Assembly: GCF_000734895.2 (NCBI RefSeq)
Contig: NZ_CP011382.1
Location: 6,082,491 to 6,146,490 of the forward strand
Direction of reading: 5' to 3'
Length of the DNA stretch: 64,000 bases
DNA from: Calothrix sp. 336/3
Lineage (GTDB): Bacteria > Cyanobacteriota > Cyanobacteriia > Cyanobacteriales > Nostocaceae
This document shows positions 8,418 through 17,140 of this stretch, piece after piece (position 1 is the first letter of the stretch; the number at the start of each line of letters is the position of its first letter). The notes under the pieces were generated by a model that did not search any database, was not told where the DNA came from, and saw only the letters and a list, made by a program, of their open reading frames with translations. The position numbers were made by a program, and so were the translations under genes.

Positions 8418-8525
8418 ATGGGCGGCGAAATTTTCAATGCAGCAATCTTGCCCTTCAGTTTAATCTTTGTCGGCTGGGCTTTGGGAACTTTATTACTGAA
8501 AATTCAAGGTGCGGAAGAAGAATAG
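8418..8525 (+). CDS. petM: Cytochrome b6f complex subunit PetM (subunit VII)
   Basis: A 35-residue single-span protein. It begins MGGEIFNAAILPF, crosses the thylakoid membrane as a hydrophobic helix (SLIFVGWALGTLLLKI) and ends GAEEE, exactly as in known PetM. It is one of the four small helices at the rim of the b6f dimer, which passes electrons from plastoquinol to plastocyanin or cytochrome c6. A strong AAGGAGAAG ribosome-binding site sits directly upstream. Confidence 0.95.
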   Translation: MGGEIFNAAILPFSLIFVGWALGTLLLKIQGAEEE

Positions 8526-8929
8526 CTCTCTCAATCAACAGGCACAAGATTGAGAAGGCAGCTATGCTGGAGATAGAGGACAAACAGAATCTCACAAAGT
8601 TACATTCTTAACTGTGAATACCCATCTCCAGAAAAATCTTCTTGTTTCATCAATTAAATATAGGTAGGGTGTTAAACCCTCTTGGCAGAGGGCAAATGAG
8701 TTTCCTGATTTCTTTGTGTCTTATACCCTGAGGGAATAGGAATTCACAGAAAGCCCTCTGCTTATCTAAATCTTGTCATTTTTGTCACTCCAAAGTGGAG
8801 GGGAGAAACACCATAGCTTGTCTCCCTGTGGAAACCTGCATACCTGTCATCAAAATGTAAATTTTTGTTTACGCAAGACATTCTGTTAAGATTTTATTCA
8901 TAAAAGTTTACGATTTGTAATAGACCCCC
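8526..8929. other. petM-ycf39 intergenic region with a hairpin
   Basis: About 400 bases without a gene. It holds a perfect hairpin with stem CCCTCT (8677-8682), loop TGGC and AGAGGG (8687-8692), but no T-run follows, so it is not a standard terminator. The AT-rich end before 8930 should carry the ycf39 promoter. Confidence 0.5.
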
Positions 8930-9919
8930 ATGACATTATTAATAGTCGGTGCCACTGGCACCTTAGGAAGACAAGTGGTTCGTCGCGCCATCGATGAGGG
9001 GTATAAGGTACGCTGTCTGGTTCGCAGTGTCAGAAAAGCTGCATTTCTTAAGGAATGGGGTGCAGAACTTGTGCCTGGAGATTTGTGTTATCCCCAAACA
9101 CTACAACCTGCCCTAGAAGGTGTGACAGCCATAATTGATGCTGCGACATCTCGTCCTACAGATTCCCAAACTATCAAACAAGTGGATTGGGAAGGAAAAG
9201 TATCGTTAATTCAGGCAGCCAAAGCTGCTGGTGTGGAGCGTTATATATTTTTCTCCATACTAGATGCAGATAAATATCCCGAAGTCCCGCTCATGGAAAT
9301 TAAGCGGTGTACAGAAGCTTTTTTGGCAGAGTCAGGCTTAAATTACACAATTTTACGTCTGGCAGGGTTTATGCAGGGCTTAATTGGGCAGTATGGAATT
9401 CCTATCCTAGAAGGGCAACCTGTATGGGTGACAGGGGAATCTTCTCCCATCGCCTATATGGATACTCAAGATATTGCGAAATTTGCCATTCGTGCTTTGA
9501 GCATCCCAGAAACTGAAAAGCAAGTTTTTCCCGTTGTGGGAACCCGTCCCTGGAGTGCGGAAGAAATTATTTCCGTTTGCGAACGTCTTTCGGGGAAAGA
9601 TGCAAGAGTCACCAGAATGCCTATGGGTTTACTACGGGCAATGCGGGGGTTATTACGTTTCTTCCAGTGGGGATGGAATGTTTCTGACAGACTAGCATTT
9701 ACAGAGGTTTTAGCTAGTGGCAAGTCCCTGAATGCTTCTATGGATGAGGTGTATCAAGTCTTTGGCTTTGATTCTCAGGAAGTTACCACCTTAGAGGTTT
9801 ACTTACAAGAATACTTCAGTCGGATTATGAAGAAGTTAAGAGAGATAGATTACGAGAAGAACAAGAACAAAAAGAAAAAAGAAAAGAAAACTCCCTTTAA
9901 GAAAGTTAATAGTCAGTAG
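8930..9919 (+). CDS. ycf39: Ycf39-like NAD(P)-binding photosystem II assembly factor
   Basis: An atypical short-chain dehydrogenase of the NmrA-like group. In Synechocystis, Ycf39 binds high-light-inducible proteins and helps deliver chlorophyll to newly made D1 during photosystem II assembly. The nucleotide-binding loop MTLLIVGATGTLGRQVVRRA is at the extreme N-terminus. It is followed by CLVRSVRKAAFLKEWGAELV, VERYIFFSILDADKYPEVPL and LNYTILRLAGFMQGLIGQY. The 329-residue length includes a Lys-rich tail (YEKNKNKKKKEKKTPFKK), probably disordered and able to touch RNA or acidic lipids. That tail is the odd part. Confidence 0.9.
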   Translation: MTLLIVGATGTLGRQVVRRAIDEGYKVRCLVRSVRKAAFLKEWGAELVPGDLCYPQTLQPALEGVTAIIDAATSRPTDSQTIKQVDWEGKVSLIQAAKAAGVERYIFFSILDADKYPEVPLMEIKRCTEAFLAESGLNYTILRLAGFMQGLIGQYGIPILEGQPVWVTGESSPIAYMDTQDIAKFAIRALSIPETEKQVFPVVGTRPWSAEEIISVCERLSGKDARVTRMPMGLLRAMRGLLRFFQWGWNVSDRLAFTEVLASGKSLNASMDEVYQVFGFDSQEVTTLEVYLQEYFSRIMKKLREIDYEKNKNKKKKEKKTPFKKVNSQ

Positions 9920-10141
9920 TCATTTGGTCATTAGTCATTAGTGATTGTTGCGGCAGTTGCGGTAGCCTAGTTTCCTGGCTTGCGAATACTCCCAAGTAGA
10001 TGCTGGGATAAACCTAGGCGGAAGTATCTCTAACTGATAGATATTTTGCTCACAGCCAGTCAGTCAAAAACAAAAAATGACAAATGACACATGACTAGTA
10101 ACATAATAAAAAAACGTTGCCAAAAGTTTGGATATCTAAGC

Positions 10142-11059
10142 GTGCCGAAGGTAGGCATTATTTATAACGATGTGAAGCCGATAGCGTGTCGTGCTGCTAT
10201 CGAACTGGAAGAAAAATTCACCGCCGTCGGTTGGGATGTATGTTTAGCAACTGGTACGGGGGGAATGTTGGGTTACTCAAATCCTAACAGTCCAGTCTGT
10301 CATACTCCGATTGAGGGACTCACACCTCCCGGTTTTGATGCTGAGATGCAATTCGCTGTGGTGCTAGGGGGGGATGGTACAGTTTTAGCTGCTGCGCGTC
10401 AGGTTGCTCCCTGTGGTATCCCGATGTTCACAGTGAATACTGGTCATATGGGATTTCTCACAGAAGCCTATATGAACCAATTACCCCTAGCGATGGAACA
10501 GTTATTGACAGGAGAGTATGAGGTTGAGGAGCGTGTCATGCTCAGTGTCAAGGTGTTCCGTGGGGAATCAACTCTGTGGGAAGCCCTATGCTTGAATGAG
10601 ATGGTGTTACATCGAGAACCTCTGACTTCGATGTGCCATTTTGAAATTGCTGTGGGGCATCATGCACCTGTGGATATTGCCGCAGATGGTGTGATTGTTT
10701 CTACACCGACTGGTTCGACAGCCTATTCTCTCAGTGCTGGGGGTCCTGTAATTACTCCTGGTGTCCCAGTGTTACAACTTGTGCCTATTTGTCCCCATTC
10801 CTTAGCTTCCAGGGCGCTGGTTTTCCCCGATCATGAGCCTGTGAATATCTACCCTGTCAATACCTATCGTTTGGTGATGGTGGTGGATGGGAATGGTGGT
10901 TGTTATGTTTTACCCCAAGACAGGGTGTATTTAGAGCGATCGCCATACACTGCTCGTTTTATTCGTCTGCAACGACCCGAATTTTTCCGGATCCTGCGGG
11001 AAAAACTGGGTTGGGGGTTACCTCATATTGCCAAACCGACATCTGTGGAATTGCCTTGA
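10142..11059 (+). CDS. nadK: NAD(+) kinase
   Basis: Phosphorylates NAD to NADP. The core GGDGTVLAAAR loop, PMFTVNTGHMGFLTE, DGVIVSTPTGSTAYSLSAGGP and PICPHSLASRALVFP are all present. The frame is open from ATG 10091, but GTG 10142 gives MPKVGIIYNDVKPIACRAA, the usual N-terminus of the cyanobacterial enzyme (305 residues). I therefore prefer the GTG start; no strong ribosome-binding site decides it. One of two NAD kinases is typical in cyanobacteria; this looks like the type with the SPVCHTPI insert after the first strand. Confidence 0.93.
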   Translation: MPKVGIIYNDVKPIACRAAIELEEKFTAVGWDVCLATGTGGMLGYSNPNSPVCHTPIEGLTPPGFDAEMQFAVVLGGDGTVLAAARQVAPCGIPMFTVNTGHMGFLTEAYMNQLPLAMEQLLTGEYEVEERVMLSVKVFRGESTLWEALCLNEMVLHREPLTSMCHFEIAVGHHAPVDIAADGVIVSTPTGSTAYSLSAGGPVITPGVPVLQLVPICPHSLASRALVFPDHEPVNIYPVNTYRLVMVVDGNGGCYVLPQDRVYLERSPYTARFIRLQRPEFFRILREKLGWGLPHIAKPTSVELP

Positions 11060-11583
11060 ATCCATAGATTTTTTTGCCAAATTTAGGGTAGGGGGAAAGG
11101 GATTTAGGGGATTTCCATAAATTATCTAACTTAACCCCTCATCCTGTTATGACATTGTCAGGTTTTGCAACTTGCTCAATGGGAGCGCTATCATGCCCCC
11201 GATTCTGTGATGACTATGAGTTATGACTAATCCCAGGGAAGGGTGTTTTTTCTGAGTCAATTCTTCCCTGTCTCTTTTTATGACTATTAACTAAAAATTA
11301 AATTTATTGTCGAATACATATCTCATAGTTAATACTTGTACGTGAACTTGGTAGAAAATACTTCCGAGCAGGGTTTTTCGATTCATAATTCGGTTACAGG
11401 GCAATTTCTCACAGTATTCAGTATTTAATACCTGCGACAGATAAGGACACTTTGTCCCTTAAATTCTCGTCCCCTCCTACCAAGCTGAATTTTTCAGCAT
11501 CATACTTACCTCATCTGAGTCAACTGTATCTTAATGAGTAAGTCGCAAACTGAGCATTTCTAATTTGGGATTTTTAATTACCT
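11060..11583. other. nadK-nblR intergenic region
   Basis: About 520 bases without a convincing gene. A 22-codon open stretch near 11160-11230 (VLQLAQWERYHAPDSV) looks protein-like and may be a relic, but it has no start. Otherwise it is AT-rich leader and promoter DNA for the response regulator gene. Confidence 0.45.
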
Positions 11584-12270
11584 ATGGCACTGACTTCTAA
11601 CCCTTGTGTGTTGGTTATTGAAAGTGATGATAGTTTGGCGAGTCAAATTGCTGGTGATTTAAAAGAAGCTGGTTACGAAGCTTTAATGGCTCAAGACGGA
11701 ATTAATGGTTTGCAATATTGTCGCGATCGCCAACCTTCTCTAGTGGTGATTGACCGGATGTTAGCAGGAGAATCAGGATTATCTCTCTGTAAAAACCTTC
11801 GTAGTACAGGTACGCGATCGCCTGTTCTTGTGTTGATGGCAAGGGATACAGTTGATGATCGCATAGCTTGTCTGGAAGCTGGTGCTGATGATTACTTCCT
11901 CAAACCTTACCGTTCGGAAGAATTTCTCAATCGAGTCCGTCTGTACCTCAAACCAGATACTGACACCAGCGAACAACTCCGTTTTAGTGATTTAATCCTT
12001 GACATTGCCACCCGTCGCGCTATCCTTAACGGACGGGCGATCGACTTAACCATGAAGGAATTTGAATTACTCAAGTACTTAATGGAACATCCCCGCGAGG
12101 TTCTTACCCGTGAACAAATTCTGGAAAACGTTTGGGGATACGATTTTATGGGTGAATCGAATGTGATTGAAGTGTATATTCGTTATCTCCGTCTGAAAAT
12201 CGAAGACGAGGGGCAAAAACGCCTGATTCAAACAGTGCGTGGCGTGGGTTATGTCCTACGGGAGTCCTAA
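11584..12270 (+). CDS. nblR: NblR-type OmpR/PhoB response regulator
   Basis: A receiver domain (residues 8-122) joined to an OmpR-type winged helix (about 130-226, with TMKEFELLKYLMEHP and IQTVRGVGYVLRES). NblR in Synechococcus is needed for phycobilisome breakdown and survival under nutrient and high-light stress. The phosphorylation-site position Asp57 is kept (VVIDRMLAGESGL). The first acidic pocket reads IESDD, so the second acid is a serine, and the usual LTA/LSA threonine position reads LMARD. Such gaps are a known feature of NblR, which can work without phosphorylation. The segment SLCKNLRSTGTRSPVLVLMA is strongly NblR-like. An ordinary RpaB-like regulator is the alternative. Confidence 0.75.
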   Translation: MALTSNPCVLVIESDDSLASQIAGDLKEAGYEALMAQDGINGLQYCRDRQPSLVVIDRMLAGESGLSLCKNLRSTGTRSPVLVLMARDTVDDRIACLEAGADDYFLKPYRSEEFLNRVRLYLKPDTDTSEQLRFSDLILDIATRRAILNGRAIDLTMKEFELLKYLMEHPREVLTREQILENVWGYDFMGESNVIEVYIRYLRLKIEDEGQKRLIQTVRGVGYVLRES

Positions 12271-12333
12271 GTTTTTCCCTAGAAGGGTGAAGAGAAGGGA
12301 GAAAGTAAATTAGCCACTGTTCCGAAATCAGCT

Positions 12334-12891
12334 ATGAGTTATCAGTCAATGACCACAAATTTCTTTTCCTGGCAAAATTTATTCTCTGCTTTACTAGGTA
12401 TATTCCTGATTAGCTGCTCGACCTCCACAGCTAATCCTCCCAGTGTGTCCCCTAGTTCACCCCCACCAGCATTGAATACAAATTTAGGGCAACAATTGCC
12501 TATTACCGCCCAAGCTATTCTTCCTGACAGCACCAAGATTGATTTGGAAGTGGCAAGCACCTCGGAGCAGCAAGCCATGGGGCTGATGTATCGACCAGCA
12601 CTACCGCCTAATCGGGGAATGCTTTTTCCCTTTGGTTCTCCCCGACCGGTCAGTTTCTGGATGAAAAATGTCCCCGTATCCCTAGACATGGTTTTTCTCC
12701 GTGATGGTGTAATCCAGGCGATCGCCAGCAATGTCCCCCCCTGTACCCAAGAACCTTGCCCTACCTACGGTCCTCAAACAACTATCGACCAAGTTATAGA
12801 ACTACGGGCTGGACGTGCTAGTGAATTGCACCTCAAATCTGGTGAACGTATCAAAATTATTTTTCTAAATTCCGGTAATTCACGTAAATAA
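12334..12891 (+). CDS. DUF192 family lipoprotein
   Basis: A 185-residue exported protein. A hydrophobic segment ends in a lipobox-like LLGIFLISC near residue 28, followed by a Pro/Ser-rich linker (residues 30-50). The DUF192 domain then runs from about 60 to 180 with the family pattern QQAMGLMYRPALPPNRGMLFPF and VSFWMKNVPVSLDMVFLRDG. The biochemical role of DUF192 is unknown. Its placement just behind nblR may be accidental. Confidence 0.88.
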   Translation: MSYQSMTTNFFSWQNLFSALLGIFLISCSTSTANPPSVSPSSPPPALNTNLGQQLPITAQAILPDSTKIDLEVASTSEQQAMGLMYRPALPPNRGMLFPFGSPRPVSFWMKNVPVSLDMVFLRDGVIQAIASNVPPCTQEPCPTYGPQTTIDQVIELRAGRASELHLKSGERIKIIFLNSGNSRK

Positions 12892-13365
12892 AATGCTACA
12901 AGTTAAGTTTATTATGGATATTTTCATGACAAATATTTTGGTACTGTAACAAAAAATGCATTGATATTAGTATATTTATCGCTTCCTAGGTAATGTATGA
13001 TATATTACCATTTACGTAAAAAAATCTTCCATCCCTTCCGGAAAAGATTGTTTGCGAAGTAACCAAAATCTATCTTTTGGCGTACGTGTAAATCAGCACT
13101 GATCGGAGATGATTAAGCAATGGAATTCTCCTTATTTGTTGTGTAGTTAACTCAACGCTGTTAAGGATGTTGTCCCGATTTGCTCAGGAGCAGTGCTATT
13201 CGTTTTGCCAACAGAAAAATGTATTGCATTGTACATTTTCTGGTTCTCGTCAAAGAATAAATTTTTCTTAGGGAAATTTACTCACAGGTGACAAATTAGC
13301 TACTATCTACTGAAAAGGCAAATTATACAATGAAAGAAAAAACTACCGAAGGAGGTGAGACAAAA
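12892..13365. other. Intergenic region before the DUF2949 gene
   Basis: About 470 bases of AT-rich sequence with no gene of coding quality. The last 40 bases hold the ribosome-binding site of the next gene. Confidence 0.5.
13351..13358 (+). promoter_or_regulatory. Strong ribosome-binding site deciding the DUF2949 gene start
   Basis: GGAGGTGA stands 7 bases before ATG 13366. This selects that start over an in-frame ATG at 13330, which has no such site. Confidence 0.85.
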
Positions 13366-13557
13366 ATGTCACCATCAAGTTACTCGCGACTGATTAATTT
13401 TTTACAGGAAGAAATGGCGATATCTACAGCTTCCATTGCTGTAGCACTGCGTCATAGTCAACAGGATCCAGGTCCATTGCCGATGATTCTTTGGCAGTAT
13501 GGTTTAATAACCCTGGATCAGCTAGAACAGATATATGACTGGCTAGAAACGGTTTAG
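13366..13557 (+). CDS. DUF2949 family small protein
   Basis: A 63-residue cyanobacterial protein (MSPSSYSRLINFLQEEMAIS, then IAVALRHSQQDPGPLPMILW and QYGLITLDQLEQIYDWLE). The family is small, helical and of unknown function. I see no membrane segment. The upstream 12 residues possible from ATG 13330 overlap the ribosome-binding site and are probably not translated. Confidence 0.85.
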   Translation: MSPSSYSRLINFLQEEMAISTASIAVALRHSQQDPGPLPMILWQYGLITLDQLEQIYDWLETV

Positions 13558-13856
13558 TTATCCTAGAGACTTAACGTGAAGCCAATGCAAAATTTACAAT
13601 AATCTAAATTAAGCATTTTCAGAATATTTGATGATAACTTTATTTCAGTGATACGATACCGTGAATTTTCAACTGGTCATTAATTACACAAAATATTTTT
13701 TCATTCAAAATTTCTAAACATATATTCTGTTCAACTTCGATAGATGTTTCGGCTTTTTATAGTCAATCTATTATGTTGTCTATCGATAAGCTATCGCCTT
13801 ATCCCCTATTGTTATCCGGAATATTTTCAGGAAATACAATCAAATAAAATGTGAAG
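13558..13856. other. AT-rich intergenic region
   Basis: About 300 bases between the DUF2949 gene and a terminator hairpin. No frame with coding character was seen. Confidence 0.5.
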
Positions 13857-13883
13857 AACGGGTTAATTAATTAGCCCGTTTTT
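13857..13883 (+). terminator. Rho-independent terminator
   Basis: The stem AACGGGTTAA pairs with TTAGCCCGTT around ATTAA and is followed by TTTT. It is oriented for rightward transcription and lies 300 bases past the DUF2949 gene, facing a convergent gene. Confidence 0.75.
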
Positions 13884-13921
13884 ACTTTATTCAGCTAAAA
13901 TCTCAACACCAGTCTATGGTA

Positions 13922-14173
13922 TTACTCAGGTCTAGCCAACTTTCCCGCATTACAATGATTTAATGACCATCGATGGTCAACAGAAACAGAAGAAAATTGA
14001 CAAACTTCCTCTAAATGTTTTTGCTGAACAGCAGCTTTTCTCAGGGTAATTATCAACTGATTCACCTGATGTCTCAAATTAGGGTTTTGATTAACTGCTG
14101 ACATTGTTTGTTTTTCTAAAAGTTGCAGTAAAAGTTCGTAGTGAACAGGAGAAGGTAGGGGTATTTGCTCCAT
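13922..14173 (-). CDS. Conserved small cyanobacterial protein (possibly DUF5340)
   Basis: An 83-residue protein beginning MEQIPLPSPVHYELLLQLLE, followed by QVNQLIITLRKAAVQQKHLEE. It is mostly helical with no membrane segment. I recall this N-terminus as a conserved cyanobacterial family and the DUF5340 label is tentative. An ATG three codons upstream (14182) is the alternative start. Confidence 0.6.
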   Translation of the reverse strand: MEQIPLPSPVHYELLLQLLEKQTMSAVNQNPNLRHQVNQLIITLRKAAVQQKHLEEVCQFSSVSVDHRWSLNHCNAGKLARPE

Positions 14174-14258
14174 GAAGTTCATATGAGATTAATAATGGTG
14201 TGTATTTGTTATTACATGAATTGTTACATAGGCAAGGGAGATTTGGTTAAAGTCAAGA

Positions 14259-15158
14259 TTAGGTTGAGAATGAAGATTTAGCAAAGAGATTGGCAATCCC
14301 CGCACCAGGAACAGGTAATTTTACTAGGGATTCACCAATTAACACAGCTCCAGCACCTCCTTGCTCTACTAAATGTAAATCATCAGCAGTATGTAATCCT
14401 GATTCACTGACTACTAAAATGTTCCGCTTGCGTAATTCTTCTCCTCTCGCGGCTAATATTTGGCAGGTTGTCTGTAAGTCAACAGAGAAATCTTGTAGAT
14501 TCCGGTTATTAATTCCTACTAAAGAAACACCATCAATTACTAATACTCTATCTAATTCTTCTAGAGTATGCACCTCAATTAAGACTGCCATCTGTAGAGA
14601 CTTGGCAACTTTGATAAAATATTCTAATTCCTTATCGCTGAGAATAGCTGCAATCAGTAAGACTGCGTCAGCTCCGTGTACCCTTGCCAAACACATTTGA
14701 TAAGGAGATATAATAAATTCTTTACAAAGCAAGGGCAAATCAACGGCTGCACGGATTTTCTCTAAGTTTGTAAAGCTACCTTGAAAGAATTTCTCGTCCG
14801 TTAATACAGACAAGCAACTTGCTCCACCTTCTGCGTAGCTAAGAGCGATCGCGACTGGTTCAAAATCTTCCCGGAGAACTCCTTTACTCGGAGAGGCTTT
14901 TTTTACCTCTGCAATTAAAGCCGGTTGTGTTTTCCCTTGACGTAAAGCGGCGACAAAATCATGGGTGGGTGGGAGAGTCAATAATTTTTTTTGCAATTCT
15001 CTGAGGGGAGTTTTCTCCCGCATTTGTTCCACTTCCTGCTCTTTATGCCAGACAATTTCTTCCAAGATATGTTTTGGTTCTGAATCAGGCATGGGAACCT
15101 GATATTTTAATATGGATACCGAAACAGCAGGGTTAGGGGGACGACGACGAATTTGCAT
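14259..15158 (-). CDS. trpC: Indole-3-glycerol phosphate synthase (TrpC)
   Basis: Closes the indole ring in tryptophan synthesis, turning CdRP into indole-3-glycerol phosphate. The TIM barrel signatures are ALIAEVKKASPSKGVLREDF (with the active-site lysine), LCKEFIISPYQMCLARVHGADAVLLI, LVGINNRNLQDFSVD, VVSESGLHTADD and GAVLIGESLV. The 299 residues include about 30 extra at the N-terminus (MQIRRRPPNPAVSV), as often in cyanobacteria. It lies downstream of lpdA on the same strand, about 180 bases away. Confidence 0.96.
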   Translation of the reverse strand: MQIRRRPPNPAVSVSILKYQVPMPDSEPKHILEEIVWHKEQEVEQMREKTPLRELQKKLLTLPPTHDFVAALRQGKTQPALIAEVKKASPSKGVLREDFEPVAIALSYAEGGASCLSVLTDEKFFQGSFTNLEKIRAAVDLPLLCKEFIISPYQMCLARVHGADAVLLIAAILSDKELEYFIKVAKSLQMAVLIEVHTLEELDRVLVIDGVSLVGINNRNLQDFSVDLQTTCQILAARGEELRKRNILVVSESGLHTADDLHLVEQGGAGAVLIGESLVKLPVPGAGIANLFAKSSFST

Positions 15159-15335
15159 ATCTGTGGAATTCTGGTTGATGAGTAAAGGGAAAGTAACAGG
15201 GAAAATCTCTCAATCTGTATTTTCCCTGGGTTCGGGTGTATTTTTTCCACAAATGGAAAGAAAATATACAACAAACAGTTTGCTGAATATCTAAAGAATT
15301 CAAGAGTGAAGTAAGTTCACTCACATCTTGGAGAG

Positions 15336-16772
15336 TTACACACCCACTGCTCGCTTATAAGCTTCGTCCAGAACTTCTGAAAGGGTAGGATGGGCATGGA
15401 CGAGGTGTGCTAGCTTGTGGACAGATTCGCGGTTAGCGATCGCCGCCGAAGCTTCATGGATAATATCGGAGGCGTGTAAGCCGAAAATATGAACACCGAG
15501 CAATTCTCCAGTGTCTTTGCGGTAAATCACCTTAGTTATACCGTCAACCTCCCCTTCTGCTAAAGCTTTGGAATTACCTTTGAAGTAACTTTTTGCCACT
15601 GCCACTTCAAAACCCTCTGCCGTCGCTTTTTCCTGAGCTTGTGTTTCTGTCATCCCCACATAGCTAATTTCCGGGTGGGTAAAAGCAGCAGCAGGAATAC
15701 TCTGATAGTCAACTTCTTTATTTCTGCCACAGATATTTTCCACAGCCACGATACCCTGGGCAGAAGCTGCGTGTGCCAGCATCATCTTACCAGTGGCATC
15801 ACCGATCGCCCAAAGATGGGGGACAACTTCACCACCACTCAACACAGCCATGTGATCGTTCACCGGGATAAAATTGCGGCGATCTAGTTCTACACTGACT
15901 GACTCTAATCCTAGGTTTTTGGTGGCGGGAATTCTGCCTGTTGCCACGAAGCAAGCATCTACTTCTAGAACTGCCACATCTTCCTTGGTTTTAAAGTTAG
16001 CTAACTCAATCACTACCGGAGAGCCGGGAATCACCCTTTTAGCGTAGATACCTACGTAGGTTTCAATATCACGAGGAGTAATTAATACTCGTTCAGCTAG
16101 CTTGGCAATATCTCGGTCAAACCCTGGCATCAATTGATCCAAGGCTTCAATCATGGTAATTTCACAGCCTAAAGCTGAGTAAACATCGGAAAATTCCAAG
16201 CCAATGTAGCCACTACCGATAATCGCAATCCAGTTGGGCAACCATTCCAACTTCACGCCCTGGTCACTGGTAAATACGGTTTTACCATCAACTTCCACCC
16301 CTGGGGGCACAAAGGGTACGGAACCAGGAGAGAGGATAATATCCTTGGCGGTGATAGTTTTTTCTCCACTGTCTGTGGTTACAGAGACTTTTTGGGTACC
16401 AGTAACTTTGCCCCAACCTCGGATAATATCGACTCCCAGACGTTTAAGACTGTTAGTTAAATCACCTTGAATTTTTGCCGCCAAATTGTTTGCATGGTTG
16501 GCGATCGCTTGGCGATCAAACTGCACGTTCTGAATTTGAATTCCTAAAGTCTGTAAGTGGTGAGCATTACGCAACTCTCGCACACGTCCAGAAGCCGCAA
16601 GGAGCGCTTTAGAAGGAACACAACCTCTGTTGACACAGGTTCCCCCCATATCGGCAGCTTCGATGATTGCTGTTTTCAAACCACAGCCAACAGCGTGTAA
16701 AGCAGCGCCATGTCCACCTACACCAGCGCCAATAATCACTAAGTCGTAATCAAATCCCTGAGTCACGTTCAT
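15336..16772 (-). CDS. lpdA: Dihydrolipoyl dehydrogenase (E3)
   Basis: The FAD-containing E3 subunit of pyruvate dehydrogenase; in cyanobacteria it also serves the glycine cleavage system. The FAD loop VIIGAGVGGHGAALHAV is followed by the redox-active disulfide GGTCVNRGCVPSKALL. Then come the NAD-binding IIGSGYIGLEFSDVYSALG, LWAIGDATGKMMLAHAAS and the C-terminal HAHPTLSEVLDEAYKRA, with the catalytic His-Glu pair. The 478-residue length is standard. Confidence 0.96.
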   Translation of the reverse strand: MNVTQGFDYDLVIIGAGVGGHGAALHAVGCGLKTAIIEAADMGGTCVNRGCVPSKALLAASGRVRELRNAHHLQTLGIQIQNVQFDRQAIANHANNLAAKIQGDLTNSLKRLGVDIIRGWGKVTGTQKVSVTTDSGEKTITAKDIILSPGSVPFVPPGVEVDGKTVFTSDQGVKLEWLPNWIAIIGSGYIGLEFSDVYSALGCEITMIEALDQLMPGFDRDIAKLAERVLITPRDIETYVGIYAKRVIPGSPVVIELANFKTKEDVAVLEVDACFVATGRIPATKNLGLESVSVELDRRNFIPVNDHMAVLSGGEVVPHLWAIGDATGKMMLAHAASAQGIVAVENICGRNKEVDYQSIPAAAFTHPEISYVGMTETQAQEKATAEGFEVAVAKSYFKGNSKALAEGEVDGITKVIYRKDTGELLGVHIFGLHASDIIHEASAAIANRESVHKLAHLVHAHPTLSEVLDEAYKRAVGV

Positions 16773-17078
16773 TTCCCCGTGTACTTTGCCCTATAAATTT
16801 TTCACTGACCAGAGAATACGCGAAACAGAGGCAGAACTGATGACACGGTGAGCTAGCTGTCTGTGAGATATTTCCCTTGTCTCTAATTTCCCCTATTCCT
16901 TCTTCCCTTCAACGAGTAATCAGTGTCAGTTACTTTATTGTAAAGGTTGGCGAAATCAAAATGATGATTTAAGCTACCAGGAATTAATCATAGATTCTCA
17001 TGATATTAAAAAGTGCTTTAAATTACTCAGTAGTCTATATCAAGAAATTTCATAGCATACTAGAGTGAATTTGACACC
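16773..17078. other. psbC-lpdA intergenic region
   Basis: About 300 bases between two leftward genes. It should hold the lpdA promoter. No small gene was seen. Confidence 0.5.
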
Positions 17079-17109
17079 AAAAAAAAGCCCCTACCTGAAA
17101 GTAGGAGCA
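17079..17109 (-). terminator. Terminator of the psbD-psbC operon
   Basis: On the minus strand a GCTCCTAC stem and GTAGGGGC stem enclose TTTCAG and are followed by eight T residues. It lies about 30 bases after the psbC stop. Confidence 0.9.
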
Positions 17110-17140
17110 GATTAATTAATTGTCAGTGATACAAAAAAAT

